This document shows, piece after piece, positions 10,880 to 25,000 of a DNA stretch of 64,000 bases (position 1 is its first letter; each line of letters begins with the position of its first letter). Origin of the DNA: Cristatella mucedo (taxonomy: Eukaryota > Bryozoa > Phylactolaemata > Cristatellidae); the NCBI GenBank assembly GCA_009760855.2, contig WPIO01000044.1:3340893-3404892 (forward strand). The letters are read 5' to 3'. The translations under genes and the position numbers were made by a program. Under the pieces are notes generated by a model. The model searched no databases, was not told the DNA's origin, and was given only the letters and a program-made list of their open reading frames with translations.

Positions 10880-11640
10880 ACTCACTTGTCACGTGTCCAA
10901 AGAAAATACTGTACAGAAATAAGAAAGCAGTTTTTTGTAAATTGTGATAACCACAGCTTGAACCTGGCAGGAGTTCACGATTCAAGTCAAGATTTCGTTG
11001 TCATTACCTTCATTGGAACAATGGAAAGCTTCTACATTTTATTTTCAAGATCAGCTCTGAGATGGGCAGAACTGAAGAAAGTCTTAGCCGTCACCGCCAA
11101 ACGTGACTCTGAAACAAGGTGGAGTGCAAAAGTTCCGCGAGGCTGCGAAAGCTCTCAGTGAAGGACTTAACAGCATCTTTAGGAGTAACTGTCCGAGAGA
11201 ACAACAGGAACACTTATAACAAGAAGTTAAGCTGGAAGTCTCCTACATTGTACTTTTAACTTCACCTTTTTAGCTCTGTTGCCATTTTGGAACAACATTT
11301 TAAGAAATAGTGACCGCGCTCAGAAAAGACTGCAGAATCCAAAAATGAACTTGCAAGATGCCTCTTGCGACCTCCACTCTCTAGAGATTGAATTGCCATG
11401 ACCTCGAGAAGACTTAGAAGAAGAGCTAATAATCGCTACTAGATGCCAAAAGGATATGTAAATTGTGGGGAGGGGCTGTTGGAGGAAGAATGTGCCGAAG
11501 GACATGGACGCCTGGAGAACCGTCTCATGACCGACCCTCCGATTCGGCCTCGTTAAGCATAGAGAAATAAACACTGGCAAATATTGACTTTCAAACTGTA
11601 ATAAACCAGTTGCCCACATTCAAGGCTAGACAAATTCACT
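10880..11640 (+). mobile_element. hAT-superfamily transposase remnant
   Basis: Reads NCDNHSLNLAGVH, then FIGTMESFYILFSRS and SETRWSA, a pattern of hAT-derived DUF4371/ZMYM-like transposases. The C-terminal hAT dimerisation motif SLSIEK..LANIDF..VI appears near 11550-11610 after several frameshifts. Middle and N-terminal parts are missing. Old, inactive. Confidence 0.6.
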
Positions 11641-12004
11641 TAAGTTAAAGCTGCGATAGCCACTTTGTACCTTTACTAAGTGATTACTTTGATTACGTTT
11701 ACCTTGATAACACTTTTTCGACTCGACATGAATGATAGCGTGTTTGTTTTGCATTTCTTCTGTGGTGGAGCTATTTCGCAGCAATTTTTAGCAAGGGAAG
11801 GGGTGCCATTTGTAGCTTTGTCCCCGGGGCCCGAAAGGTCTCACCACGACTCTGCCAAGTACAACTAACCTGAAAGACGCCCAGAGAACAACTGAGTGGC
11901 AATTACTTGACTTGGGTTTTTAAGCTACCAAACAATAGACTTATGACATAACCATTAACTGATCACTGTTATTCAGGTAAACAAATACTAGCTGATTTAA
12001 AGCC
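11641..12004. other. Intergenic, nothing recognisable
   Basis: No supported gene or repeat. Confidence 0.4.
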
Positions 12005-12160
12005 TCTTTTTGTATAGCGACAGAAGAGCCTTTGCAGCTATCACCACCGCTTGCAGTGGCAATAAAGGATCGCCGACCGCAGGATTCGAACCCACGACCT
12101 CGGGGCCAACGTCATGAAAAGCAACCGCCTTACTTTGTTAGCCATTACGGCTCACCGGTG
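12005..12160 (-). mobile_element. tRNA-derived SINE, family 2
   Basis: On the minus strand: tRNA-like head with a B box matching GGGTTCGAATCCTG, then a body 'aaaggctcttctgtcgctat' common to copies at 13763, 31333 and 61206. Its tail does not share the LINE hairpin of family 1. Confidence 0.75.
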
Positions 12161-12330
12161 TATCACAAGTAATGTCGTGGCAGTCGTAATCTGCCTGATG
12201 TAGCAATCCAACTTTTCACAACCTAGAGATAGCGGCATGTCATTTGTAATGTGTAGTTCGTATGTATGTATTGTTTGCAGACTCCTCTGATAAGCCACTG
12301 GTGAACTGTTAGAAGCACCACCGATGGGGG

Positions 12331-12520
12331 CCGGTGCACAGCTGTGGTCCGCCTGTGATGTGGTATGGACACAGGCAGGTAACCAGCTGGTGGCCAGATG
12401 GTGGGTTCACCATCAGGGTCGGCCAGTGAACTGCTGTGGTCCGCCTTTGATGTGGCATGGACCAGCTGGTGGCCAGATGGTGGATTCACCATCTGGCTCG
12501 GCCGGCGCACAGTTGTGGTC
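12331..12520 (+). repeat. Minisatellite, about 2.2 units of 80-92 bp
   Basis: The segment with 'ctgtggtccgcct' and 'ggtggccagatggtgg' occurs twice in tandem, with the start of a third unit at about 12505. One unit carries an extra 13 bp. Confidence 0.6.
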
Positions 12521-13762
12521 GATGAGTCATCGGAGTCGACCAGGGGAGGGGAGTCGTGCGAGGGCAGGGGCTGAGCGGAGCCGTGCGCTCTGGGGCTCCG
12601 TGCGTTGGAAATAAACTGTCGGTGTTGGGCATCGGCTGGCTCTCTGCTGTGCGAACAAACTACATAATGCGAGTGAGGATGACTTCCTAGACATAGTAAA
12701 AAAGGTAAACTTGTAACTGAGTTCCAGGGGTCAAAGGCTAGTTCCCACCAAACCCCGCCATACTCGGCCACGCAGCCGCTCGCCATGCCGCCGAGCTAGG
12801 GTAAGACGAGCGGCAGTCAGGTTATACCTCTTTATAACAACGCATGCGCCAACCACAACAGGGGAACTAAACAAGTCTATAGGGAGGGTCCTATACACAG
12901 TACACTATGGGGGTGCAAGACGACGCAGCAAGCGAACAAACGTGTTAGTTGGGGTCACTCGGCTTCTGCAGTCCTGTCGTTGAACCGACTCCGAATCCAA
13001 CAGTACGAGCGTACGCCATCCAAAACCCGGCTGGCGGAGTAACTGCTTGGCTAGTCCGAGTCGACCACTACCACAGTCGTAAGCTTCCACCGAAAGACGC
13101 CAACACACGCGGGGGGGGGGGGGGTCACGAACACGCTATACGGGGAAAGCGGAATAAAAACAAGTCAACAACGAGCGAGCTATCCAGCTCCGCTCGGGCC
13201 TTGGGTACTTGTTCCCTTGCGTTCGTGGCAGCATCGCCGGAGCACGCCTGCACGAATCCAGGTGCATAACTCGGCGAGACCGGGAGCCTCCTACACCACG
13301 ACTTACTTGGCCAACTTCCCGTACCCAAGAGCCCCGGTGACCTCTCGTCACCACACATCCGGCGATGCTCTGGTCCGACCCCGGCCTAGACTGTGACCCT
13401 CATTACAGCCGCCTGGTCGCAGCCAACCGAACCCAGCCTGGGTACAAACTAAAGATCGGCTGCTTCAATTTACATTGCATACATCAGAGAGCCTCAGCGG
13501 CTCACTCATCGACTAACGGCTCACGGCTTTCGATTTGTTTCATGAGGGACAATCATACAATCGCGTGACGTCGGATTAATTCGTATATCGATGATGTATC
13601 GGTCTTCTCAACCTAAGAACGTTTGCATGGCAATATAATTCAGGAAAGATTCGTTTCTAGAAGTTGTCAAATCTCTTTAGAAAATGACGGCTAAACAGCA
13701 TTCCTGCTGCTAAGGGGCTTTTAAGATGATAGCAGTTTACTCCTTAATAAATAAATAAATCC
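12521..13762. other. GC-richer intergenic stretch with a G homopolymer
   Basis: A run of 14 G lies at 13111-13124. Several overlapping open frames exist on both strands with no family resemblance; I regard them as chance. Confidence 0.4.
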
Positions 13763-13924
13763 TAGCTGATTAAACAGCCTCTTTTTTATAGCGACAGAAG
13801 AGCCTTTACGGCTATCACCACTGCTTGCAGCGGCGATAAAGGATCGCCCACCGCAGGAATCGAACCCACGACCTCGGGACAGAGGCGTGAAAGCAACCAC
13901 CTTACCTAGTGTGCCATCACGACT
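13763..13924 (-). mobile_element. tRNA-derived SINE, family 2
   Basis: Same structure as the copy at 12005-12160: minus-strand head with 'gtgatggcacactaggtaag', then a B box, the 'gctcttctgtcgctat' body and 'ttaatcagctagga' tail. Confidence 0.8.
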
Positions 13925-14214
13925 CCTTGCGGTTGCCAATGTGAGCCTTCCATATTAAACCTTCGGAATTTTCCAGAACAAACTTGATACCTGCCCTGTC
14001 GCACGTTCGCCCTAATACAAAAGCGGTTTTCAGGGACTTTATTTCAACGTAGAGAGCGATAAGGGGACGTCTGCCGCGGAACTGAGCACCGGAAACGAGT
14101 TTTGCTTCGAGTAGGGAACGATCAAGCAACCTCTGGGTTACAGATCAAGTGTTGTCACCGATTGAGTTATCGAGATTACTTATTACTCTGACTCGAATTG
14201 AATTGTTTAGCCAT

Positions 14215-14400
14215 ACCTTGTACGTATCTCAAAACCGTTGGAGACCTTTGGTTCCTATGCTCCAAAAGCCTGGAACTCACTACCGACTCACGTCACGACG
14301 TTCCCTGACATGTAGGTCTTTGTGATTCATTCTTCATGTGCATGTACTTGCCTACACTAAGTCTACAGCTTGTGGATACTACCACCAATCTTTGGGTAGT
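14215..14400 (+). mobile_element. Fragment of L2-like LINE C-terminus and 3' UTR
   Basis: Matches the LINE segment 'ggagaccgtgcatttagctcgtatgctccc' region and its downstream 'gtgattcatccttcatgtgc' in degraded form. No reading frame survives. Confidence 0.5.
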
Positions 14401-15312
14401 GCTTTCTGTACAGCATCTGGGGTAAGTCGGCCAGTATTGGGAGTTATCTTCCAAAATGGCCACCAATAGAGGGAGTTTTCCCCCCCAAAAGCACATTTAT
14501 TAAATATCGTACGAAGACCAGTAAACTGAATAGCATGAAAATTGGCATGCAAAACACTGGTAGCATTAGCTATCGTTTGATGTGACATAGCTGCAGCTTT
14601 GACCTTCTGATGACCTGTAAAAGTCCAAGGTCACGAATAGCACTGTAGCTCGATTGCAGGTCCACATTTTTCACATTAAAAGAGATTAAAAAGGTCATTG
14701 TAGAAATATGGCAAACCGCTCAAAAAATGCAAGACATTCGACTGGACGCTCGCCCCCCACAAAAAATTAAAAAAAAATGATATCTCAAACTGTTGACTGT
14801 CATCACGAACACAGCCCACGGACACTTTGTGACAGGCACATTATATGCATACACACTCATCACGCATAGATGCACAGGGGGAGAACGTCGAGACAGGTGA
14901 GCTCCACCTATATTCCAAGTTTCAGACAGCTCGGCCCTGTATCGACCAAGTTGTACAATTTACCAGGTACGAAGTACTACTGCTGTGACAGCCTCAGAGA
15001 AGCCACCTTAAGCTGCCAAAGCATGTAGGCGACGAATAACAAGATTGTTACTATATTTGTCGCCATACAACATCGAAAGACATACTTAAGAGCATGTAAT
15101 TCGAATTTCACACCGATCGGCCGAGTTTTGACGAAGCTGTAAATTTATAAGGCAAACAGTGGTAACAAGCAACTGCAATGACCAAGAATTGTGCCTGGAC
15201 TGAGATACAATTCTCCGAGGGTGCTATGGAAATGTGTTACCATTATTACTCCTTGCCCGTTCAAAATAAGGCATTGAACTCTTGGACTTGAATTTTTACT
15301 TATCTCGTACGA
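14401..15312. other. Intergenic, nothing recognisable
   Basis: No supported gene or repeat. A (TA)n run begins at about 15313. Confidence 0.4.
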
Positions 15313-15539
<227 letters not shown>

Positions 15540-16778
15540 CTGAGTAAATAGATATGTACGGCTATAATTTTACATTAACTTCCTTATGTGAAACCATCAA
15601 TTACATTATTATTATGACTGAGCAAGTGGTTATTTCGAAGCAGGAGCCCAAAAATTTACTCATGTGCCGCAATCCTGGCTACCATGGTAATCGCTACAGC
15701 AACTGGACGTGTTTGAACTAAGTGACATGACATCCTGTAGGTTTCAACTGTTCATTTCCTTGCCGTAGTACCTTCGCCGGAAACCCATCGGGCAGCAAAT
15801 TCTGTTCGAGGCACTCCCTCCAGTCTATAATTGTAGAAAGAGTCAGGCCCACTCCTACAAGCTAGCTTAGTTAAGGATAATAAGTCAGGCGGTTCATCAC
15901 ATCATAAGGTCCAACAGACCGGATGCAACAGTCAGCTTCGACAAGATGGTAGTACAGAAGTTTTTCGAGTGGCTGTGCTCAGTAATTCTTGCCTGAGCAC
16001 TCGTGGGAAAGCTCTGTAGGCCTACTTACGATCTGCACGACGATAAAAATTATAAGCTAAAGTAAAACAATATGCTGCTCACCTACATTCCAGCAATGTT
16101 CAGGCCTCAACCACCATGGCACATTTGTGGATTGAGGCACAAATACCGATTGAGCCAGTCAAGTTTGTAAATTTCAATTCTCTTTCAAAGCCAGCTTCGC
16201 AGCTTGTTTCGGCTCAGCGAAGTGGCGAAAATTTTGCAAACCCTAAATTCATCGGTACGCTAAACTAGATTATTTAGCTAAACTTAACGTTTAATCCACT
16301 ACCAGTTCTCGAGCATTAGGAAGATTGGGCAAAACTTGTTCAGTCTTTCAAAGAAATGTCATGCACTAATTATTTAAATTTGATAATACATCACGATCAG
16401 GATTTGCATTTTTCCCGGAGTTTCGGAAAATGGAGAGAATAATCCCTTTATACTGTAACGTATAATGTGATCATACGGAACAGCTCTGTCATTTGAACAA
16501 CTTTTAAAGCTTAAATTCAGGTCGCATCGCCGGATCTCTCAGGCGATCAGAATATACTCGTATACCGTTGCAAGCACAGATAGTTGGGCTTCGCATGGTA
16601 AGATCGGGCATTAGCCACGCGAGCCTCAATCAGACGGCTCTGACAGCCTGTGGGTCAACACAGTGGCTGTGCGGCTATTATCATGGCCCTAGGATTCCTT
16701 GACTCGCAGTGTTAAGCAGAGCTTCTCGAAACAGTCACAAGCTCAGTGGCATTGAGATCAGCCAATGGAAAAAATATA
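15540..16778. other. Intergenic region downstream of delta-tubulin
   Basis: Nothing recognised beyond the poly(A) signal of the tubulin gene at its right end. Confidence 0.4.
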
Positions 16779-16784
16779 TTTATT
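16779..16784 (-). terminator. Poly(A) signal candidate for delta-tubulin
   Basis: AATAAA on the minus strand, 112 bp past the stop codon. Confidence 0.5.
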
Positions 16785-16895
16785 GACAAGCTATAAATAA
16801 ATATATCAAGTATAAATTCTAATAAGGCTCAACAATTGCAGTGAGCTTGAGCTGCTGTATGGCTAGTCAAGAAAGAGACAGACGCCACACCCGTC

Positions 16896-17287
16896 TCACT
16901 CCAGATGAGTATAGTTGTGAACCACCGTCTCGAGGGAGTGAAAGCTGTTGATGAAGTCATCTATGGATAGACCATGACGTGTATATTGATGGATGTATGC
17001 CCTCGATGAAAACATAGTCCAAGCACGGTCGACAACAACGTCTAGCGGAGCACGAGCAGTCTCACTGTTACTAAGTAAAGCTGCACTTTTGTCATTACCA
17101 AACAAAGTCCTTGTAGACCACCATGTCGAAATGCGACTGGCCGACGGCATCCATGAGGCATACAGACGTGGATCGCTAAACTGGCATGGGTCAGCGCTGT
17201 CAGCATGATTTCCACGAAGTATGAGCGCATTGGAAATTGACCTGCTGAAACGCAGCTGTGAATCCGCCTTGACACGCCAGTCGATAC
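16896..17287 (-). CDS. TUBD1: Delta-tubulin exon 5 (last)
   Basis: Acceptor TTCCGTAG|GT at 17288. Encodes GIDWRVK through the C-terminal helices and ends at TGA 16896-16898 after VVHNYTHLE. Confidence 0.9.
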
Positions 17288-20200
17288 CTACGGAACAAGA
17301 AACATAGCCAGTTAAATTGTGCTCAGTGGCCAAAACACATTCAATAATCATGCATTGACTGACATAATACACCGAGTTTAGGTTAGAAAAAAGCATCTGG
17401 GTTAGGACATGACCAACAGAGAGGAATAATGATAGCAGTGCAATGAGCAGGCTTTGTCAGCGATGCAATATGCTGAACCTGCCTTGGCAACAGACCAACT
17501 GAGGCACGACGTCATCAGGGCCTGCAACACCACCTATACATATAGCCAGATGGATCTCTGCTTTAGAGAAATCTGAGTAATTTTAAAACTCTGGCCTGAA
17601 GCACCCATTTCCATAGGGTGCAGTGAGAGTCTTTTGGCTGAATGCTAACAAAATTTTGAAAAACTTGCAGCAGATGAGCTGGTTGACAATTTGCTTCCTG
17701 ATAGGTTCTTTAGTTGATAGCCAAGCAGAATCTTAAACATTTACTTCAACCACAATATGTGGAAATAAACTCTTTCTCTGGTCTGATCCTTTTTGCATAG
17801 CCAAGGACAGCTGATACGCAGTCACAACGAAGATACCAGTGGAAAACCCGAAGGTATTATGGAAAAGTTAGGTCAACGTTGCAGTGCTGGTTCAGCCCAG
17901 TGGTTAAGGGGCTCGCCCAGACCGAGGCCAAGGTGAATGTATTAGAGGACCGAGGTCGTGGGCACGAGCCCACGACATATATGTGAAGCACCTGACTAGA
18001 GATTAAGTTATCTTTAGGGCGTTATACAAATGAATTAATAATAAAAATTATTAAGGCCATAACGGCACTTGTCGCCAGCTGATTGTGCATCAGACTCTTG
18101 CTTCATCAGCTCGGAGTACATTAGAGTGTTACACATTCCATGCAGCTTGTGTTGTCGAAGCACTTTGGCGGCAACTCTAATGTCATCAAAGCTCAAGCTA
18201 ATTTTGCAGTTATGCATACGAGAAATGGTGACATGCATTGCGAAAGTCTTCAGCAAGTACTCTGGCGACTCAATTTTACAACTTACTGCATGGCCTGAAG
18301 CTTAATTTTGATGCAATTATTGTAGCAAGACTATCAGTAACCACTATGTCAGAAGCAGAATACTTCAGACGCTGGCAGGGATGTCTGTATCGGTTGCTAT
18401 CGTAATTCCTGCAACAGCACGATCCGCCGACAGCCAGTTTTGAGACTGTGACCACTCTTGAACCAAGAAAATTGTCGACGAGGCCCACGAAAAAGTGGAG
18501 AGCACATAGATACAAAGACATTGATCCCCTCGACCTTGGGTATGTGGAAAGTGGTTAATGGCTATACTGTCATCAAACTTAATCCATGAAATTAATTTAA
18601 CCAGCACGAAGGCGAGCAGAGAGCCCAAGCCACCGACACTTTCAAATTGATGCATAAGCACCTTCCTGTGTTGAGCTACAAAAAGGAGTGGATTAATCGA
18701 GCCGGAACGTGAACACATGCTGCCCCTGCTACGGGACCGACTATGCACGACTAGATACTACTGGCAATCGGCTGGCCAATTTTTTTTACGCCAGCACCTA
18801 AAATACCAAATGTTTGCAAAACCGCAATAACCCTGCACTCATGGCTTTCAATACTTATGCAGGCCATCGTTCCGATAACTGGATCAATATTCTGTTGATA
18901 AATAAAGCTGCTGCCCAATAGTCTTCGAACTCACAGAATGCCAATGCTTTGCAGATCGTTCATATACATTCGTGTCATAACTGCCAGGAATGCGATGTAA
19001 CACTTCCATACCTGCACCGGAACAATCACCTCAAACCAGGATCCTATCACCACCCTACTTCTTAGTGTGCTTCAGGCAGTCATCTCTGTAATCTACGCCT
19101 TTTCTTCGGCTCAATCTAACTTGGTGTTTGTAGTTACCAAAATACTAAAATTGACTTTCGTCTGTCTACCTAATAAATCGAGCACATCTTCAGGGTCTAG
19201 TAGGCATGGCACCTGGCCAAAAGCAGCTTTTCAGGTTTATGCTGCTTTCTCAGTCACGGCGCTTTCTCGGTCACTCATTGGAAAATTTTCATCACAAGTC
19301 GACGGTGCATCGCATACCTACTCACAAGTCGACGGTGCATCGCTTACCTACTAGTTTTGGTCCCTGTGATGGCTTTGCGACCTTGCACTAGCATGGCCAA
19401 GAAGGCCTTCTTAGTGCTGCCATCTTCAGCAGGCGGTTCTCACGGCTCGATATCTGGCTGCGTGCAGGCTGTCTACCGGCTTTTGGCGCTTGATCCCTTA
19501 TTAGCTTACTTTGCCAGAGTATGCTTGATACAACATTCCCTCATTTCTAGTAGGCGATCGATCTTTCTATTGCTCTAGTGTTGTTTGTGAAGAACTGGCA
19601 GAATATCTTTAGTAAATCACTGTGCTAGGTAGTCTTCGACATATTGAAGCTCCATCGGTTTGCACTCGACAGACCGAAAACCGGAACAAATAAAGAGGCT
19701 TGAAGGTCACGAGCATCTCCCACACTGCACTGAAAAAAACTCACATGTTAATCTTCTTTAAAGCTTGGTTCTGAAAACGCACCAAGTTTTAAAAGAAAAT
19801 GGCAGATGCATCTGCTTTGAGAGTGATACCCACTAAGCCAGTGATTGGAGCTAAGCCAAGGTTAGAAAAATTATTAATGTGGAGTCCACTGCAGCTGTAG
19901 TCACGAGGTACCGGCCTCTTAACGGCTAACAGCTGGGGTCACTCCAAGGTTAAAAACCATACAATTAGCTCCGAAATTCTAAATAACGGTAACAAAGCCA
20001 GCTAGACTATTTTCTTTGCCAACAGCAGGTGGCTTACTAACTCACTTACAGATTGCCAACCGATCAACGGCTCCAACAGCTGACACCCGTAATTCTGATT
20101 GCCTTACAGTCAGATATCTGTGTTGTACCCAGTGCTGCTGTGATTAGAGCTGTGCGAAGATCATCGACTGAATATTCCGCGATAGCCGAACCACTTTGGG

Positions 20201-21112
20201 TCAAATTGTTCCACACCACCAGTATCTTTGGTGCCGTCACCACCAGCACCTTTGGTGTCGTGCTAAGCTTTAGTAGCAACGTGAATAAATAAGAGTCATC
20301 CGTAAGATGCACAAAGGCTGAACTGGCAGTGCTGATCCTGAACGGATTTCGTTTGTCTTTTCATTTTTGTTTTATTCTTTGTCGCTCCTTCTTGTTGTAT
20401 TCGCGATCTGTCCCCCCCAATCAACTTCGGTGCTATATCTTTATTAGTACTAGCAGGCGATATCAACACAATTTATAGGCTAGGCAAAATTGCATCGTTT
20501 GCTCATCCTTGGCGCCCTCCATGGGTGTGTACCACTTGGAGATTTTACCGAGGTCAATTTAATATGAATTTTCGGAGAGGAAGTTATTAGACATATATGG
20601 TAAATCATACCTTGCAGAAATAGTGCCATAGTGCTACACAAATATCCTTTAAAATAGGTTCTGCTTCCGAAATGCAAAATTGCCTCAGAAACTCCAGCAA
20701 CACGTTCATGTGTTTTTGCACCTGGTAAGATAATCAAGGTAGTAAAGTGAACCATTTGATACCACTGTTGCTAATTCCTGCAAATCCATAAGGCAGGTAG
20801 AATTTTTTGGGTCAATAATTAATAAAACAAGAAGCGTTTGAGGTCGTATGCTAATGTCTTAGTCCAGCGCTAAGGTCTTTGCATTTCACGACCCGGTCAT
20901 TGGTTGGGTGCTGCAGTAAAAATTTATTTTGGCCAATTGCAAACAGGGTTAAAGTCGCTCACGCTTTTCATTCACTATAGAATAGTGAATGTTAAACAAG
21001 TCCTCCTTACTTTACTATTTTCAGAGGGTACGTGAATTTTTAGGACCACAACTGGCAATACTGTAGAGGGGTAGCTGTATTACTTTAAAAGTGCATGGGG
21101 CAGAGATTCGAC

Positions 21113-21173
<61 letters not shown>

Positions 21174-21963
21174 CACACATAAACACAAACAAAGAGTCAC
21201 TCTCCCTAGTGTTCTGCCTAAGCTCAACAAATGGCTGCAGAGATCTGCCCAAAACAAGGTCACCACTACTGCCTACTGACCACGCTCAGTAACTTGATCA
21301 CTTGGTGGTGTAGTGATCTATTCACAAAATAAGATACTGTGATTAGGGCTAACACGAGTCTACCCCAAAAAGCAATTGTAAAACGCCAGCACTTGGGTCC
21401 ATGTGATTCGTCCTTTGTGTGCTTTCACGTACTGATACTGTGCATAAAATAAGAGTCATGCTACCACTAACCATATTTGCATTCTGACCCTCTGCATATT
21501 ACCTATAACCATATTATGCTTGTTGACATTCAGAATGCTACCACTAACTAGACGTCATGCTTCCTTTACAGCATATATCACGTGCCTAGAAAGAGATTGA
21601 GCTCTCTGAGGGTTCTATACAAATGTATTATTATAATTATTATTATTAATACTACAAGCCTTTCTCATTTGAGAGGAATGCTGAAAGAGCCCTAAGGTGT
21701 GGCTATCGCGTACGTCACCATATAGTACCTACACCGGATAGAAATAGGCACTGCCATAAGAGATTTCGGGTCTTCACTTAGCTACACACTTGATTGGGAA
21801 TTGATGAACTCTTATTAGTGCGAATATATATATATATATATATATTCACCCTAATATATATATATATATATATATATATGGAATCCATATATATATATAT
21901 ATATATATATGGAATCCATATATATATATATATGGAATCCATATATATATATATATATATATA

Positions 21964-22048
<85 letters not shown>

Positions 22049-25000
22049 ATTCCATATACCTATATTTAGGGATAAGGGATAACATTTCTTCTAAGTATGG
22101 GGATAAGGGATTCCATATACCAGAATATTTGAGGTTCGGAAGAAACCAGCCACAGCCATGCTTGTTTTTGGTGAGTGTGTCTAGCGACAGGCCTGTTAGT
22201 TAAAATGCTACTTATACCAAGCAAAGAACTGCAATACATCGACGGCAACTCAAATTGGACGAATTGGGGCTTATTCTTGTCACCGGATCTGCTCATTAAA
22301 TTTTCAATGGAGGATGGAAGCAACCTGGTCGACGGTTTTTTCACGGAGTTTTCGTGGAAGCGTCATAACAAGTACGACAAACAACGGCATATTGCTGCTC
22401 ACGCTACCGGCACAGAAACATATGTTTACAGCGACAGACGAGGCATCTGTAGCCAGCGGCATGGTCGCTTGTTGCTGCATTATTGCACTTGTGACACGGT
22501 AAGAATCGATGCTGATAGCGATAGCACCATGAGCCTACCTTCTTCCATATTTGCTCCAGTAATGAGCATCTGCCGGAGATGCTTCAGCAGACCGGGCCAC
22601 AGGAAGCTGCTGTAGGCAGCCGATGCAGGAGGAACCAGCGGTATACTGAGCAAGCGCAATAGCTTGTAGTCAGGCTGACTCACCAGCTGCTCTAGGTAAT
22701 CGCCTGGGCAACGAAATGTAAATTTTTTTAATTCTGACAGCTGAGCATGTGTGGTAGCAGCAGCACAGTGGATGTAAAAATTCATGAAATGCATAGTGGG
22801 AGTCGTGTGTGAAGTCCAATGCAGGCAGCAAGTCTGAACAAGCACCTACCCACCATCCGGTCAGGAAACTCACCAAACATGACCCTAGCAGACAATCATG
22901 AACCACAAAACACCTGGTTTTGCAAGTTACCAAAGTAGATCTTCTAGATCCGATAATCTGCCTGCATTCTAAATGAAAAAATGCACCTATTCGTGCCTCC
23001 ATAAAGCCATTTCATACTTAAGCACGTGATCTCACTATGATCCCGAGAAATGTTCAGAGGTTTATGTATAACAATAATAATAATAAGAATACACTTGAAT
23101 ACGAATAAGGGTTAGCTTAATGAAGTCTGGTAAAAAGTAATTATTCCGTGATGACTCTTTACGATTACTTCTCTGGTCTTATCTGGTGGATAAACCGAGT
23201 CAAGCTATAAATCAGGTTTTAATGCTTTTCTGGGTGAAGGGGTTGAAGCCGTGTGCATGTACCTGCTTATGCAATGCCTGATGATTGTGGATGTTACCAC
23301 CAAACATAGGGTAATGCTTTATATGCAGGATCTTTAAAGTCCCTAGAGAGAGATTCAGTTCCCTGAGGGTGCTATACAAATATATTATTATTATTATTAG
23401 CCTCTATAATGAAATTGTCATATCGCAGGTGCACAATCCAAAAATGCTAATGTTTACCATTAGCCTCTCCTTAACTGCTCACAGGATAGCCCACCTTTGT
23501 GGTGATCTACCAGATCACTTCCAAAGCTTTTTCGTTAGTGAGACAGACTTGATCACCGAGTCCACCACTAAAGTAATAGCTTCCCCATTCGACTCGACTC
23601 GTTCATCCCATAAAAATCATCTAATATAATTCGTGCAGCACTTCAATGTCTGCACTCAAGCCTGCCACAAGCGACCTCATTCTGAATTAATCTCCTAGTC
23701 AAAGAAGGTTAATAGACCTCACCCTATTCCCAGTCCTACGTGTGCGATGATTAGGCAACTTCTATCTAGTCTCGTTACTGTCGTGCCTGTCAAAGACACT
23801 GGAACGAAAAGTGGCAGACCAGCTAAAATCTTGTATCAAAACTTCAAACCGAGCTAGTTCTACTCTGCTTTTAGAGCTAATCACTCCGCAGAGTCAGCAT
23901 TGCTTCGGGTGTATAACGACCTTCTCAGGTATGCAGACTTAGTTACAGCCTCTCTGCTGGTTTTGCTTGATCTTTTGGCAGTATTTAATACAATTAAGCA
24001 CGAAGTCCTTCTCGAGCATCTCTGGCATCACTTGCACTGCTATGCAATGCTTCAGGTACTACCTCAGTGGAAGACCCCGGAGCCTTGATGGCAACTGACA
24101 ACTATCATCCGAGGAACCACTGAAGTACAGAGTAATCCAGGGCTCTGCACTTGGTCCACTTTAGTCCATGGTCATTTTCACAATTCATACTCATCCTCAT
24201 GCCAAAATGATCATCAAAGGCAATCTAGGCTTTCATTTATATGCCGATAACACACAGATGTACCTATGCTTTGATCCCTCCCAGCATTCAAGCACAAACT
24301 CTCTCAATTACCTTGCTCCATGTATTGCAGACATCGGCACTTGGATGGCAGCAAACTGTATCATCCTAGTTAGATAAAACCAACTTGAGAGTTATGGGAA
24401 AACCTAGCAAAGCTCCAAGTTAGAAAACTGAATTCCCAAAATCGGTTCTGTCAGCCAATCTCCAGCAGCATCTGTACGATGTCTAGGCGGCCTGTTCCAA
24501 AGTGAACTCACGAGATGACTACACCCGATCCAGCCAAGTCTGCCTACTTTCAGCTAAGTAACGTTGCACAAATGCTGACATGCTTAAACACAGATATTAC
24601 ATCCAAGTTGGTCAATGCATTTGCGACATCCCATCTTAACTTCTGTAATTCACAGCTAGGTCTACCGGCCTATACAATCAGAATCTTAAAGTAGGTGCTA
24701 AACTCTGCATCTAGGTTTTTCTGCCTTGAAGTTGCCACATTACACCAGTTCTCGCCGACCTGCACTGGCTCCCAGTCAAGAAGCACATCGATTTCGAGGT
24801 TATGTCATTCACTTTTAAGCCCCTTCATTCCCTTGCACCAGCATACCTGTCAGAACTACTCCCAACTAGACTAGGCACCGTAGCGAACGCTCATCTGACC
24901 CAAGCCATTTAGCTATCTCGAACCAACCTTAAGTCCTTAAAAGACCGTGCCTCTAGTTCATATGCTCCCACAACCTGGAAATTACTCTGGACTGACGTCA

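Noticed and set aside
10590-10922. 110-codon frame just inside the junction
   Set aside because: Several overlapping frames of similar length and no conserved motif; probably chance.
12223-13358. Overlapping frames of 60-190 codons on both strands
   Set aside because: GC-richer sequence gives chance open frames; they overlap in several phases, derive partly from a minisatellite, and show no family motif.
21021-21292. Leu-Ser and Arg-Glu repeat frames
   Set aside because: They come from the (CT)n microsatellite.
21794-22085. Long Tyr-Ile open frames
   Set aside because: They are translations of (TA)n microsatellite; the same holds at 51755-52186 and 47089-47394.
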